64,000 nucleotides of DNA from Liolophura sinensis (Eukaryota > Mollusca > Polyplacophora > Chitonida > Chitonidae). A model generated the notes under the pieces. The model was not told the DNA's origin and made no database searches. It worked only from the letters and a program-made list of their open reading frames with translations. Positions 10,490 through 21,825 of the stretch are shown here, piece after piece. The stretch is taken from positions 5,233,246-5,297,245 of the forward strand of contig NC_088296.1 of the NCBI RefSeq assembly GCF_032854445.1, read 5' to 3'. Position numbers and translations under genes: made by a program. Positions within the stretch are counted from its first letter, which is position 1. The number at the start of each line of letters is the position of its first letter.

Positions 10490-11595
10490 GCCTATGTTTA
10501 AGTGTAACGTTTCAACGTTTACAGCCATTTTCAACGGTGTGCAAGTAAACACCCCTGTGGCGATCTAGAGCCAATCTGGGTACGTGAAATATCCGTAGGC
10601 CGAAATATTACAATGCCATAAGCTTTTCCAACCTCGTAACCTTGATATAGTATACGAGGAATAACGATAAAATTTGTACAGACTAGAGACTAAAACGTCG
10701 GACTGTGTAAAGGAATCTGGTCTCTTTTGTAGCATCCTGATGTCTGTTTAAACTTGTGTGCACTTGTATGAGATGTGGTACATCTCTTTACATACGTCTA
10801 CACTCGCCCGACAACAAACGTTGACAGGTCCACCATCCGCTGTCATTCCAACCATTTTACAGTCACTAGAAGACTTTAGATTTCATGTCGTTTATAATAC
10901 AGGCCTTCAAGTGTGAAGCATCTTCCTTTTCCACAGGTTCAGGATCTATTCGTCGAAACAGACATTCTTATACCATTTGTCAACGGTGAAAGACGTTCCA
11001 GATCAATACTCGCCAGGCCATTTCCGAAAAACCAACATAACACAAAGCACCAAAGAAATAATACAGTATATAAAGTACTAAAATAAGACGAATCCATGCA
11101 AAGAGAAATCGTCAGCAGCTTTTAGTGATGTTGGAAAGGCGAAAGGTAATTAGTATGCTGTTAATTTCGCAACCTGCCATTGCTTAAACAGAATTAAGTT
11201 AACAGGAATTTAGTGTGTGTAGTTACAAAACGATATACCACTATTCCTAGAAAAACTCAAAATGCTGTGTTGTCACTTTCAGCATACAATCACATTAAAC
11301 GATGTAGAGATACCAGGCTCCAGGAATGCGTAGTCCATCAGCAGAATAGGGGAGAACAGTTGAATCATTATATCACTGACGTATATTTTGGGTTGCTTTT
11401 CTGTTAGCAGAAGTGGCTCTGTTGGAATAAAAATTTTTGACACTGATCTTCCGCAATAATTAAAGAACTGAAAAAACACACAAGTTTAATAATTTCAGGA
11501 GGTAAACTGATAGACAATTGAAAAGCAGTTGTCAACTAAGTTACAGACATGCGTACTTCTGTTGAGTATATTTAGAGAATCTGAACAGTGCAGAA
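10490..11595. other. No gene recognised
   Basis: AT-rich sequence with only short frames. I looked on the minus strand for N-terminal exons of the 9226-10464 ORF and found none I could support. Confidence 0.4.
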
Positions 11596-11599
11596 AATA

Positions 11600-12281
11600 T
11601 CAGATAGAGTTACAGTTTATGTCCCTTATGTGTAAACAATATACTGATAGTTCCTGTGTATCATCACTGCTTCCTTCCGCTCCGTTATCACCGTTCCCTG
11701 TTTCCTCATTATGCATCGATGTTACTTGACCATTGTTTCCTTCTACTTCACATTGTTCATTCTGCAAATAGGCGCCCCGTATGTCATCATCATCATCGTC
11801 ATGTGTTACTTCATGTCCTTGTGATTGTGAGAAAGTCTCTACCAATGACTCGTCACATAGACGTCCATGGTCATCATCATCCATATCATCACTGGATGAC
11901 AGTCGTTTTCTCAGACGGAAGAAAGTATAACTTTGTTACCACTTCACCTATATTGAACCATACATGTGATTATTTGCCGTTCATTAGTTTCCGAACGTAA
12001 TTACCACATAAAATGGAGGATACGTGAAGTATCAATATATTTTATATGAACAACCTCACATTTACATTATCAAGCTTTCGGTAGAAAGAGACACTCGCTG
12101 TACTATCTGCATCGGGCTCCGATAAGAAATTCTCTACTACATCTTCTGTTTCTTCCATTTCACTGCCTGAACTACTATCGCTATGTTCAGCTTCTCGATA
12201 TAAAAATTCCATGTTGGGCTCCTCAGGCTGTGTCTGGTATATTCCCCTGAAAAGTGATTTGTATTTGGCGGTTATGAACAA
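11600..12281 (-). CDS. Two acidic ORFs, possible exons of one unknown protein
   Basis: Minus-strand frames at 12281-12042 and 11884-11600 encode highly acidic, serine-rich peptides: EAEHSDSSSGSEMEETED in the first, and MDDDDHGRLCDES with a run of six Asp in the second. The first ends at a possible donor (GATAAT followed by GTAAAT). They lie upstream of the transposase-like ORF on the same strand, and acidic N-termini are common in that protein family, so they could be its leading exons. The link is inference. No conserved domain is seen. Confidence 0.3.
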
Positions 12282-12615
12282 AGTGCGGCTTTTTATAGTA
12301 ACCCTGACACGTCACATTTACCCGCGTTTCCTCAGCGCACAAAGTGCAGCTATTCACGGTAAAAACAACAACGTCCAGTTAAAAGGAGAGTACTGCCCAA
12401 GTAAGGTATGTTTGTGTATAGGGGGTATACCCTATTTCATATATAGGTTTGCCGGTTTTGCCCATTTCCACTGCACGGTCACCTGCTGTGGACACGCCGC
12501 TTGGCTCTCCAACATCCTCCAACAGCCGTCACACACTCCTGGCGTATTGGGAGGTCACAGCAAGGGGCGGACATCATGCCCCTCCCCTCCTCCAGGCAGA
12601 ATACACAGATCCTCA

Positions 12616-12840
12616 CACCGCTCCACCTCCTCGCCCCACCTCCATCTCTGCCAGTGGTCTGACATCACGGACGAACCCTTTGCAATATGGACAGGCGAAA
12701 GGCCTCGACTCCTCCCGGCAGGCGGCCTGGATCTTAGCTGGGCAAAGTCCGCATAGTTGGTAGCCGCATGGGTGTAGCTCTGTGACGAGCAAGCCATCCA
12801 AACACACGGGCGTTGCTGTCATAAAATATTTAAGGGCCAT
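12616..12840 (-). pseudogene. Degenerate RING-finger-like ORF
   Basis: A 75-codon minus-strand frame reads PVCLDGLLVTELHPCGYQLC, then GLC, and later FACPYCKGFV. The spacing of VCLD, HPCG.QLC..C and CP.CK resembles a C3HC4 RING finger of an E3 ubiquitin ligase. Two key positions look wrong: the expected first Cys before VCLD is absent, and the His of a normal HPCGHQLC block is Tyr. The frame then runs into stops. Its start region is shared with the ORF at 14001-14351 (see the repeat entries). It is probably a decayed gene copy; a fortuitous match cannot be excluded. Confidence 0.4.
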
Positions 12841-13045
12841 TGGCCTATATCACAAAGTGTAAATTTTAATCGTTACAAATTTTTTTTTAGATAAAAAGTT
12901 ATATAGATATACTATTTTTAAAATGTGCTGGTTTTCGAGTTTTAACTGTTTTGGTTTTTTCTTACCTGATTTTAAACATGTCTGAACGTTTTTGTTTCGT
13001 TTTTGATGTTCTCATTACCATATCGAAAACCTGAACCGTGGGAAT
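12820..13045 (-). repeat. Dispersed upstream module, copy 1
   Basis: Shares CATAAAATATTT, CCATTGGCCTATATCA, AGATAAAAAGTTATATAGAT and GCTGGTTTTCGAGTTTTAAC with 14405-14605. Its distal part (GTCTGAACGTTTTTGTTTCG, CCATATCGAAAACC) matches 22540-22600 and the equivalent places in the later 4.9 kb units. Read on the minus strand, it precedes the RING-like ORF. Confidence 0.65.
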
Positions 13046-13320
13046 GTCACGTGACCTATGACCATCATATTATGCAACTGAGGTCATGATGACGTCGTAA
13101 AGGGGTGGGTTGAATTTTTAACCTTCCTATTATGACGTCATCAGTTAATGTGCAGGAGGTTGTCACGCTTCCCCGTTACCGTCGCCCCCCCCCCCCCCCC
13201 TTTAATTTGCATGGCAATTAAAAGTGTTTTGCATGTCAGTTAGAGGCTTGCCTTAAATGAGGGGTAGGGGGTATTAAAGTTGACATGCCCTGTCTTTTAG
13301 TCTTAATTAAACAGCTGTGA
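13046..13320. other. Intergenic, CRE-like palindromes and a poly-C run
   Basis: Holds TGACGTCA-type palindromes (near 13086-13096 and 13132-13141) and a run of about 17 C at 13184-13200. No gene was seen. Confidence 0.45.
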
Positions 13321-13452
13321 TGACGTGTCTTATCAGTAAAGTATTGAAACACGTGTTTAATCGCCCATTTTGCGGCTCCAATTAGGGCGCGTGACGTGTC
13401 TTGTGAGTAAAATATTCAAACTGGTACGCCCGCCATTTTGCGGCTCTAATTA
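13321..13452. repeat. Two tandem ~65 bp copies, period 71 bp
   Basis: Each copy starts TGACGTGTCTT, continues with AGTAAA(G/A)TATT, and ends CCATTTTGCGGCTC(C/T)AATTAG. The copies are at 13321-13385 and 13392-13452. They contain TGACGT, the core of a CREB/ATF site, so a regulatory role is possible but not shown. Confidence 0.6.
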
Positions 13453-13504
13453 GAGATTGACGTAGGTAGGGAGTTTAAACCCAATCACGTCATTTTAGGT
13501 CAAA

Positions 13505-14351
13505 TTAAATCGCGTGAAGAATTTTTGCCATTCCTTTCAAATCTTCCCAGGTCGTTAGCGTTATTCCTGTTACGGTCGGATCAACTGGCTGAACAGGTGT
13601 TTGTAAGTTGCTGGCAAAAACACCCGAAGAGAAACGAACCGGTCTCGTTCCACGAAATGCAACACCTTCTTGCCAGTTCGCTCGTGCTATTTCCTCACGA
13701 GTTGGTTTGCGTCGAATCGGATGCGAGCCATATTGAGGCACAAAGCAGAAATCTCCAAAGCGTGTTTCTAAGGAATTGCGGGCCGGTAGCAACGTTTCAT
13801 AAGCTTCCCCCTCCGTCGCTTCTGTTAAAGTTTCTGGCTAAAGGCTTCCTTCGCGTTGATGTTGTATGCTGCTTCCTGGTACCCTAAGGCCCAACCTTTT
13901 CAGTCAAATAAGAGACGAAGCCGAAACCGCCTTCCTTAATGCAGACGGACGAGAGTTCGTTGGAATAGATTTCCAGAATCATTTTTGGCTCGAATTCTGT
14001 TTACGCGCCGACATTCCCGATAAAAATCCTGTGGGCAGTTTCTCTATCACCGTGGGGCATTCCGTTTATTCTACTGCGTCGGAGCTGCTCTCTTCTCTCC
14101 TCATCTCTGTGAAAATAGTATTCCTTCCCGAGAGCTTGCGGGTGCCCCATGGCGTAATAGAGACCGTTTTCGGTCAGAAACGTCAGTTCGGTAAAACGCC
14201 CCATAGACTGGAAGCACGAAGGTCTTCTGGTGAAGAAGTCCAGAGCTTTCGAGAATAATGTTCTCCCGAGTGCGTTGGATTCAATATCGATGTTCAATAT
14301 GGCATCAAACATATCCTGGTTGACAGTGTGGATTTTGCCCTTGTTCGGCAA
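13505..14351 (-). pseudogene. Unknown gene remnant with frame breaks
   Basis: Two minus-strand frames, 14351-14001 and 13792-13505, lie in different frames and are separated by about 200 bp with stops. The first includes ALDFFTRRPSCFQSMGRF and GLYYAMGHPQALGKEYYF; the second includes RFGDFCFVPQYGSHPIRRKP and WQEGVAFRGTRPVRFSSG. They have a mixed globular composition rather than low complexity, and both are GC-richer than the flanks, which favours real coding ancestry. The sequence just upstream (14405-14605) is the shared module. I do not recognise the family. An intron between the two parts, rather than frameshifts, is also possible. Confidence 0.35.
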
Positions 14352-14404
14352 AGATTCTGCAGAGTCAACTCTATATATGACTTATTTGACATCATCGCTG
14401 GCGA

Positions 14405-14605
14405 TGTTGTCATAAAATATTTGAGGACCATTGGCCTATATCATAAAATATAAATTTTAATTGTCTTAGATATTTATAGATAAAAAGTTATATAGATTTT
14501 AAGATATGCTGGTTTTCGAGTTTTAACTTCTTATTTTATTGTTGTTTTCGGGACGATATGTCTGAAATATTGCCGTACTGATGTGGCCTTTAAAATCATT
14601 CATCC
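14405..14605 (-). repeat. Dispersed upstream module, copy 2
   Basis: Related to copy 1 at 12820-13045. It also resembles the module of the 4.9 kb units: compare TTTGACATCATCGCTGGCGATG here (near 14389) with TTTGACCCCATTGCTAGCGATG at 21800, and CTGATGTGGC followed by ATAATCATTCATCC there with CTGATGTGGC and AAATCATTCATCC here. On the minus strand it lies in front of the unknown ORF. Confidence 0.6.
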
Positions 14606-14815
14606 TTTTTTACAACATGAAAGGTTATGGTACCAACCCTCAGACGTCATAAACAGACCAATGGAATAAGCCAACTGGATGGTTTGTTTCCTTTTCAGTA
14701 TACTCCATGTTATTTCACCTTGTGAAACGTGGTCCTGTAATTCTTAATCGAAATGTGTTAAAGTTAACTCCAATACACAAGGGAGTTCCAGAGCAGTATG
14801 GCAGGTATACGTGAT

Positions 14816-16177
14816 ATAAACTACCGGGCAAAACAAACGTATAACCTTGTTCAGCACCACAAGAAAGAGAAAGAAAGACAGACAGTATCAACATGATAAG
14901 CATTATATTACAATAAACCATTTTCCAAGTTCTGTTCAAAAATTCAAAGCCATATGGATATTACACTTGCTGTCAGGCCGAGTAAAGACGGCATGGGGTA
15001 AATCTGAAAAATTACACAAATGCAAGTAAAGGGATTCCCTTAAAAATGTGTACCTAATGTCCTATCATGTCATAAGACAGATCGTTAGTAGAGTGCGTGA
15101 GCACCCATTGCATCAATTAAAGCCAAAATACGTCTCCTCATGGAAGTCGTCAGCCGCCGGATGTCGTCATCAGGAATTCTGTCCCCACTCCTCAAATAAA
15201 GCCTGTTCGAGCTGTTGCCTGTTTTGTGGGGGGAGGGACGCGTTGTCTCAGACGTCGATTAAGATGATCCCACAGATGCTCTAAGGGATTCATGCCTGGC
15301 GATCGTGCTGGCCAAGGCAGTACGTTGACATCAACGGTGTCCAGATAATTTAGTACAACTCTGGCGGTATGAGGTCGTGCATTGTCCTGCTGCAAAAGGA
15401 TACCCCTTTGCTGTTAATGCACGAATGGCACCACAACAGGTTCCAATATTTCATCTCGGTATCTTTGGCCAGTCAGATTTCCCTGGATGATGACCAATCT
15501 CGTTCTCACCTGTCCACAAATTCCGCCCCATACAAGCACCCCACCAGCACCAAAAGGGTGGACATTCTGAATGTAGTTTTGTGCCAATCGCTCTCCTCCG
15601 CGTCGATACACACGAATTCGACCATCATTTTTGAACAGGTTATATCGGCTTTCATCAGTGAACAGCACCCTTTCCCTGTCTCGTCGCTACCATCGACGTA
15701 CAACTCTTGCCCAACGCAGCCTGTTTTGACGGTGTAGAGGAGTCAGTGCCATTCCACGGAAGGGGCGATAGGCTCTGATACCACTCACGCGGAGTAGTCG
15801 TAAGACTGTGCGTCTGCTGATGGGGTGTCCCGGTGCCGTTTCCGCCGTTGACGTCGCCGTCACAAACCGGTTACGCAGGTGGATTGTGCGGATGTACCGG
15901 TCTTCGCCAGGCGTTGAAACACTTGGCCTGCCCGTATAATCGGTATTTATACGGCGGTCATTATCGAGAATTTTCAACAGGGCCCGAAACTCTGTTTTCC
16001 CGATTTTTCATGATGTCTTACACCAATTTCAATGAATCTCGTTAAAAAACTGACGTGTACACAGGGTGCTTAAACGTATTCGCACGTATTCGCACAACGT
16101 TCAAACTTATTCAACTTATTTTTCCATAGAAAAAACTGCATTTAAAAGTTATACGTGTCTTTTGCCCGGTAGTTTAT
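14816..16177 (-). mobile_element. Tc1/mariner-like transposon, decayed
   Basis: Bounded by inverted repeats of about 30 bp: ATAAACTACCGGGCAAAA at 14816 and its inverted copy ending at 16177, with ACGTATAAC further in on both sides. TA dinucleotides flank both ends, as expected for this superfamily. The 1.36 kb length is typical. The internal transposase frame is broken. Confidence 0.88.
15192..16010 (-). pseudogene. Tc1-like transposase, inactivated
   Basis: Three minus-strand pieces in the same frame (15977-15687, 15668-15414, 15395-15192) are separated by in-frame stops, TAG after VVRRW and TAA after VPFVH. The N-terminal part keeps a helix-turn-helix-like region (PISRRTVLRLLRVSGI). The catalytic DD34E blocks are VLFTDESRYNLF, QQDNARPHTARV and SPGMNPLEHLWD. 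Beyond PPPTKQ the C-terminus is shifted out of frame. Family assignment is secure; the protein cannot be made full length. Confidence 0.88.
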
Positions 16178-16700
16178 TTTAATTGAACAGTGGCAAAACA
16201 AGATTGCCCCCCTCCCAAAAAAAAAAGAAAAAAAAAAAAAACAGGCAATTTTACTGTCCAAATTTGGTGGAAGTTCTGGGAGTACTTTTTGGACTGAAGT
16301 CCAAGAAATCAAACGCACAAATCTGTCAAAGCAGTGGAGGAAACGTGCTTTTGCATTTACTGGTAAAATGTTGGGTAATGGCTCAAAGATACGAAGTCTA
16401 TCCTTTTGAAAACCGGTCTAAAGTTACTAAACGTGTTAGAATACTTACTTTGAAACGTCCCAGTACTTGAAATGGTCTTGTGGCATGTCAGTCTGTGTCT
16501 TTCACCCTTAGGCCAAGAGTTGATTTTGGGACATCAAATTGTGCGCTGGCTTTCCGGATGCCTAATCCATTTTCCACTGCGTCAATAGCGTTATGTAACA
16601 GAGAAAGAGGGTGAACTTGAAATAAATTTATATCTCCAACATAGATATATTAACTTCTTGTAACAGTTTGGTCATTCAATGCTGTTAATTATGTTAACAA

Positions 16701-18774
16701 CTACTTCAGAAACACCGATTTGATCTCTGAGAGACCGAGAGCTGCTTTTCTAGCTTTCTCAAGGTCTTCTTCTGGAAAAGAAAGCTGCCCTGTGTTATTG
16801 AAAAGCTTTGGAATAGGCATGGCACACAGGATGTCTTCGTTTGACTGCCACCACTCATCTAGATCAGCAGGGCACTGGTAAAGGTTACCACACCACTGCA
16901 GGAAAGTCAGATAGACCTCACTGGAGGAGATGTCCACAGTTTTTATCTCTGCTATGTAGATATAAACTACATCCCGTCTCTTGCCTGGAATCCTTACTGC
17001 AAACCATTTGACCAGGTTGTACTTTGAGAGTGGAAACAGCCTCCACTGGCATGGACCGGACATCGTCAGCAGCGGAATACCTTTTTGTGTGATAGCCCTG
17101 CTCTGCAAGTGCAATGCAATTTAATTGAGAAATTCCTTTGATTGGTGGGGCATCTTGGAATAGTTTCTCCAGGTTTAGTGAGACTGCACGCTCCCCAACA
17201 GATTCAGCAGATATCAGTGTGGTTTTCACAAGAACATGTTGAACTGCAGAATGGAAATCAGCAGCAGTGTTAATTACACGTCGTCTGCTTTTCACTTCAT
17301 CTGTGGCTGCACGCTTGACGCATGCCCCAATTCCATCTACTGGACCTTTACCGTGACTTGTGGCGCTGAAGTTCCACAGTAGCCGGACCCCGTGTCGTCT
17401 GGACAACATCTCTAAGGCTGCCATAACATACCGATTCTTAAACTGACTGGCAGGGCCATCAGTCCACACACGCACTTCACTTGCGCCACCTGGGAGGGAT
17501 GACAACAATTCATCCATGAAACCCACTGTTGCTGTTTTATCATGTTTCATGTAGTCACTTACAATAACATGTGACAAGACTTGCCCCTTGAACCATGTCA
17601 CTGAGGTGTATAGTGTAACCTGGGACTGGTTCCAGTGAGCAGACTGCACCTCGTCCTGTGCAGTACATGTATAATTTTCAGCAAAGTCCATCTGTAAGAC
17701 GGCCACTGATGATGCTTGTTCTGAGGTTTCGTGTTTGTCAGCTTCATACTGTGCCGCCTGTTGACGTTTAACAAAACAGTGCTGTAGAAACTTTGGCATC
17801 ATGGAAGATATATACTTGTACAAATCCAAAACAGTTCCATCCTTTTCCAGTTTTGTGAGTCTACCATCATTTTCCTCCCATGAGAACCATTTGATTGGTG
17901 TGTATTGAAGATCGATGTGTAGTGGCATCGGATAGGCCTTCTCAAATCCACATTCATCATGGCCACATTCATCGAACCAGCAGGCTTCATTATCTGCTGA
18001 TAGACAACTGCCCGGAAAATCCTTTGAATACAGTGGAATGTCCAGTATATATTTATGGATGCCATCAGGAGCCAAGAACAAGTTCTCATGGTACAAGCAA
18101 AGACAAACATTTGAGGGAGCCTGAGAACTCAGTAGAACATTTTGTGGCCTGAGAGTAGCAAATTTGCTTAATCCAATTTTGAAGCCTGGGTTTTCCTCTG
18201 TAAACCTTGCGAATGTTTCCCTTATATTCGTCAGGAGATACCTTTTCTGGAGTGTGAACTTGCGACTTTCATTTCGTACAGTGATTACATCCCGTTTCCC
18301 TGGGGCTATTTTGCTGATATCATCTCGGGTGTAAAATGATTTTACTCTGTCCACAGTGTTTTTAGCAATCCTGTCTATTCTTGATTGTGATTTTACATTA
18401 GCCCCAAACTCCAAAGACAATTTTCTCAGAACAGCTCGCGTCTTTCTGGGGTTTACAGGTAGTCGCACCTTCACACGATTAATTGCCCGGGAGAGAGTCC
18501 GCCTTGATGAATATGCATTGGTAGGACTTTTAGTAGCCTGTAGCCTGGCTGTGTGTTTCTTTTCATGGCACTTCCACTGGCGGGCTCGGTCATACAGCCT
18601 TTGCCTTTCGATCTGTATGGATTGCTCTTGAGGTAGCAACTGCCCTAGAAGTCTTTTCTGTTTTTCTCTATACACTTTCCTGTAGTTTGAAGTTCTCACT
18701 TTGTATGCATCAAACTGACCAGTTGATTTTAGCTTATTTCTTCTCCTCTGTCTCTCTGCTGCTGTTAGAGCCAT
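16701..18774 (-). pseudogene. Transposase-like invertebrate protein with one frameshift
   Basis: The main minus-strand frame opens at MALTAAERQRRRNKLK (18774), right after a splice-acceptor-like TTTTACAG, so an upstream non-coding exon is possible. The N-terminus is basic and helical. The middle has two Cys/His clusters (NEACWFDECGHDECGF). Conserved-looking blocks follow: LQMDFAENYTC, WTDGPASQFKNRY and ATSHGKGPVDGIGACVKRAA. I know these blocks from repeated uncharacterised invertebrate proteins; an RNase H-like DDE fold with Asp in the first two blocks is inference. Near 17000-17060 the frame slips: the main frame ends at 16918, while the expected C-terminus (KRRDVVYIYIAEIKTVD, LTFLQWCGNLYQCP) continues in another frame to the stop at 16701. 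With one indel undone the product would be about 690 residues. Confidence 0.7.
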
Positions 18775-18804
18775 GCTGTAAAATATAACCATGAATAGCC
18801 ACAT

Positions 18805-20050
18805 TAGAAGGCCATGATTACACAGCGTGACTCCCGTGACAATGTTTTGTGACTCTCGTGACAGACTTTAATATCAAAATTCCCATTATATTAAATCATC
18901 TAAATAAAATTATAACTACACATTTTCACATTGTGCTATGCCAGTAAGTGAAATAAGTCAATGGAATTCTCTGACAACACATTATTCAGTAGTGAAAATA
19001 AATAACATACATTATAATGTGACTCCCGTGACACAAAATTGAGGGTGAATGTATCCTACCAGTTTGTTTTGGAGACCAGCTGAGAGTTTGGTTGTACTCT
19101 GCTGCCACACTGTGCTTCATGACCTACATTTGGCAGCAGGAGACAGTTCACACTGAAGAAATCTTCCATGGAAAATTCCATTGTTTTAATTTGTATAACT
19201 TTGTTGCAAAAATGACCTGAAATGAAGAGCCAGGTTCTGGGGCCTCTAAGTTAACTACGGATGTACCAATCATGACAATATTTCACACACACAAACTCCA
19301 GCTCTCTGTGTATTTAAAACAGTAGAAATTTTCTCATCAGCTATCTTTTCAGAAAACTGCAAGAGTGTCCCATTCTAATGGAATGGCTGTTACGACCCAA
19401 ACTGTCTGTATTATAAAGAGATGGCTTGTTCGAAGGGACGCATATATTCCACAATGCTGAAAACCACATAGGCATAAATGCATAAATAAGAGGGAAAATC
19501 CACAGTACAACTGAGTGTATGACGAAATATACATCTCAAGCCAGCGTGAAGTGGTGTAACTAAAATAAAGTCCCTGATTGGTTTAAGGTATACTATAAAT
19601 GCAGATGATTGAGCAAAAGGGAACAGAATGTGGGCCATTTTGCCCCGAACCATTAAAACTAAAACATCAACATTCTGGGCCACAAGGTCAATGCTGATCT
19701 TACGTTAATTACTTGTTCGTGATAGTTTATTATGCAAAGCTTCAGATGAAAATATTTATGACAATATTTCTCTTGATAAATTATGCTCATAGGGATGCAA
19801 AAAATGTGCTTACCTTACATCAGACGGGTCAAAATTCATAAACTGCCGCTAAAATGAATCTGTCCACGTGTAATTTAATGTTAAGACGTTGTTGTTGTTG
19901 TAGTGCATCGGCCTCGTTCTGATTCTGGGCGCGGCAACATGAATACACGTAATTCTCGTGTTACCACCTGAGAACTGTCACATTCTGCCCCACTTTCCCC
20001 TACCTGTGTCCAGAAAATGAACTCCAGACGCAACCGTAGTGCGGGAATAT
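18805..20050. other. No gene recognised
   Basis: Short minus-strand frames (61-90 codons) have no recognisable domain. A short GTTGTTGTTGTTG run sits near 19890. The left border of the tandem array follows at about 20053. Confidence 0.4.
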
Positions 20051-20152
20051 CTTTTAAAAACCCAACCATCACCACTAACCGAAAAATTACCCGCATCAAG
20101 CAAGTGAACACTTGATGAAATCGTAGTGTAGAAATAGGTTATGTTTGGGTAC

Positions 20153-20335
20153 CTTATCTAACCAAAACTCTTCGTAGAGGTTTCCAAACCCATCCGTGTA
20201 ATCTTGCCACTTGCGGTATAATGTCGGAGCTGTGCTTGAATTGCACTTTGTATCCTTACATCTTCCTACTGGTTTCAGTATCCTGCTTGATGTATGACAA
20301 ACTATATCCAAGTCGATATTGTGAAATAAAGACAA
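20153..20335 (-). CDS. Fibrinogen-related domain exon, unit 1
   Basis: The minus-strand frame contains LYRKWQDYTDGFGNLYEEFW, the signature of the N-terminal half of a fibrinogen C-terminal (FReD) domain, whose usual form is FYR.W..Y..GFG...GEFWLG. It ends at a donor-like GATAAG followed by GTACCC (exon end 20153), a common intron position in such genes. The upstream exon limit is uncertain: the preceding residues GRCKDTKCNSS do not look like the usual GGWTV block. FReD proteins are secreted pattern-recognition lectins in molluscs. No matching downstream exon was found, so this may be an isolated gene fragment. Confidence 0.6.
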
Positions 20336-21825
20336 TAATAACTATGGCTGCAAAGCAGCCATAAACGGTGAACGGCACGGACAACCATGCAGTCGCAAAA
20401 ACTACTAGCTTTCTGGTTGAAGGATTTATAGGCATTTTCCATGTAAATACAACATCATGTGCATCAGTCGACTACGTCTGAGAAAGGGGCAAGCGCCCAG
20501 CTTCGACCGTGTTTTCCACGCTTGCACCATTGTCTATTCTATTGTCTAAGGAAAACATTCGGATAATAACATGGGATACCTTGTCAATAATTATTTCAGG
20601 AGGCAACATTCTCACATTTCGGTTGAAGTTCGATGGTGGAAATAACTCAATTAATCGTACCAAATCGATCGATGCTGTCGGCAGTGCCTCATGCACACAA
20701 ATACATCTGCACGTATTTGTATGTAATATGTTAAAATTGCCATAGGATCTTAGTCATTCTGTTGTATTTCCCACTTCGTCAGCCTTAATCAACATGTTCA
20801 TTTATGTTTGATTTAAGTCGGACTTTCATAGACATGTACCTAGGACAATAAATCATTTGCAAAGTGCGCAATACCATGCATCATGGACGTGTTGTACAAG
20901 AAACCCAGACTAAGTCTCAACATACCATATCTATCATAATATATTGTCCTTCGAATTTAATCAAAATTGAACTGCGAATAACTGATTTGAAACGTTTGTT
21001 TATTGTATTGGCGATAAGATGTTACCAGAACCACACCGAAAACCAGTCTCTGCCTGGGATTAAAACTTATTCTCGGTAGGATATGGCTTTTTGGCTAATA
21101 ATTCAGCAAAGTTTTGCTCAAATAAGGGCTTAATATCCGGATTGTAAGTAGATATATTCTTACGGGTGAAAGAAGGGGAACAGGGCTGCGGCTGTCAAAG
21201 ACTAGCTGGCCTCTTTTGTTCGTCTTCCATCCGCCTCTTCAATGTTTTATGCCGAGGCGAGGGCTATTCCCCTGAACTTACCACGTTTTGCTTCTTGGCG
21301 AGCCCAGTGGGCAGTGATATGCACTAACTCGCTCACCTTTTTGCCGTTTGGCAATAGAGAATAAAAAATTTAAAAATAAAACGTTTATTCTTAATATTCT
21401 AGCCATACATAGGAAACTAAGTAAAAGAGGCAAACATTATGTGCTGTTGGATACCGTGTCATATTGGTATCCATGGAAAACCCGTCGCAGGAGGCTAACA
21501 CTGACGTTAATAAACCAATATCCAAAAATTAAACTTCCATTTAGGATATATGTCAGATATTTTGACATACATTCGCCTGTGGCGGGGTGAATTGGACTTT
21601 CACGTTCATAATAAACTGCATGAAATTCACTCTGTCATGGGCTATTATTCTTATACATATGGTATGTCTCGAACAAATAGTTTTAACGAGGTTCTATAGT
21701 GGGCATTTTCGTTTAGCACACAATTGTATTCTTGATGTGGACTGTGCTCCCGAGTTTGTTGGATGTGAAGCTGAATACGGCAACATGGTATATGATTTGT
21801 TTGACCCCATTGCTAGCGATGCTTA

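Noticed and set aside
13505-14351. Naming the unknown ORF as a viral or capsid gene
   Set aside because: No motif supports it; only the absence of a recognised family suggested the idea.
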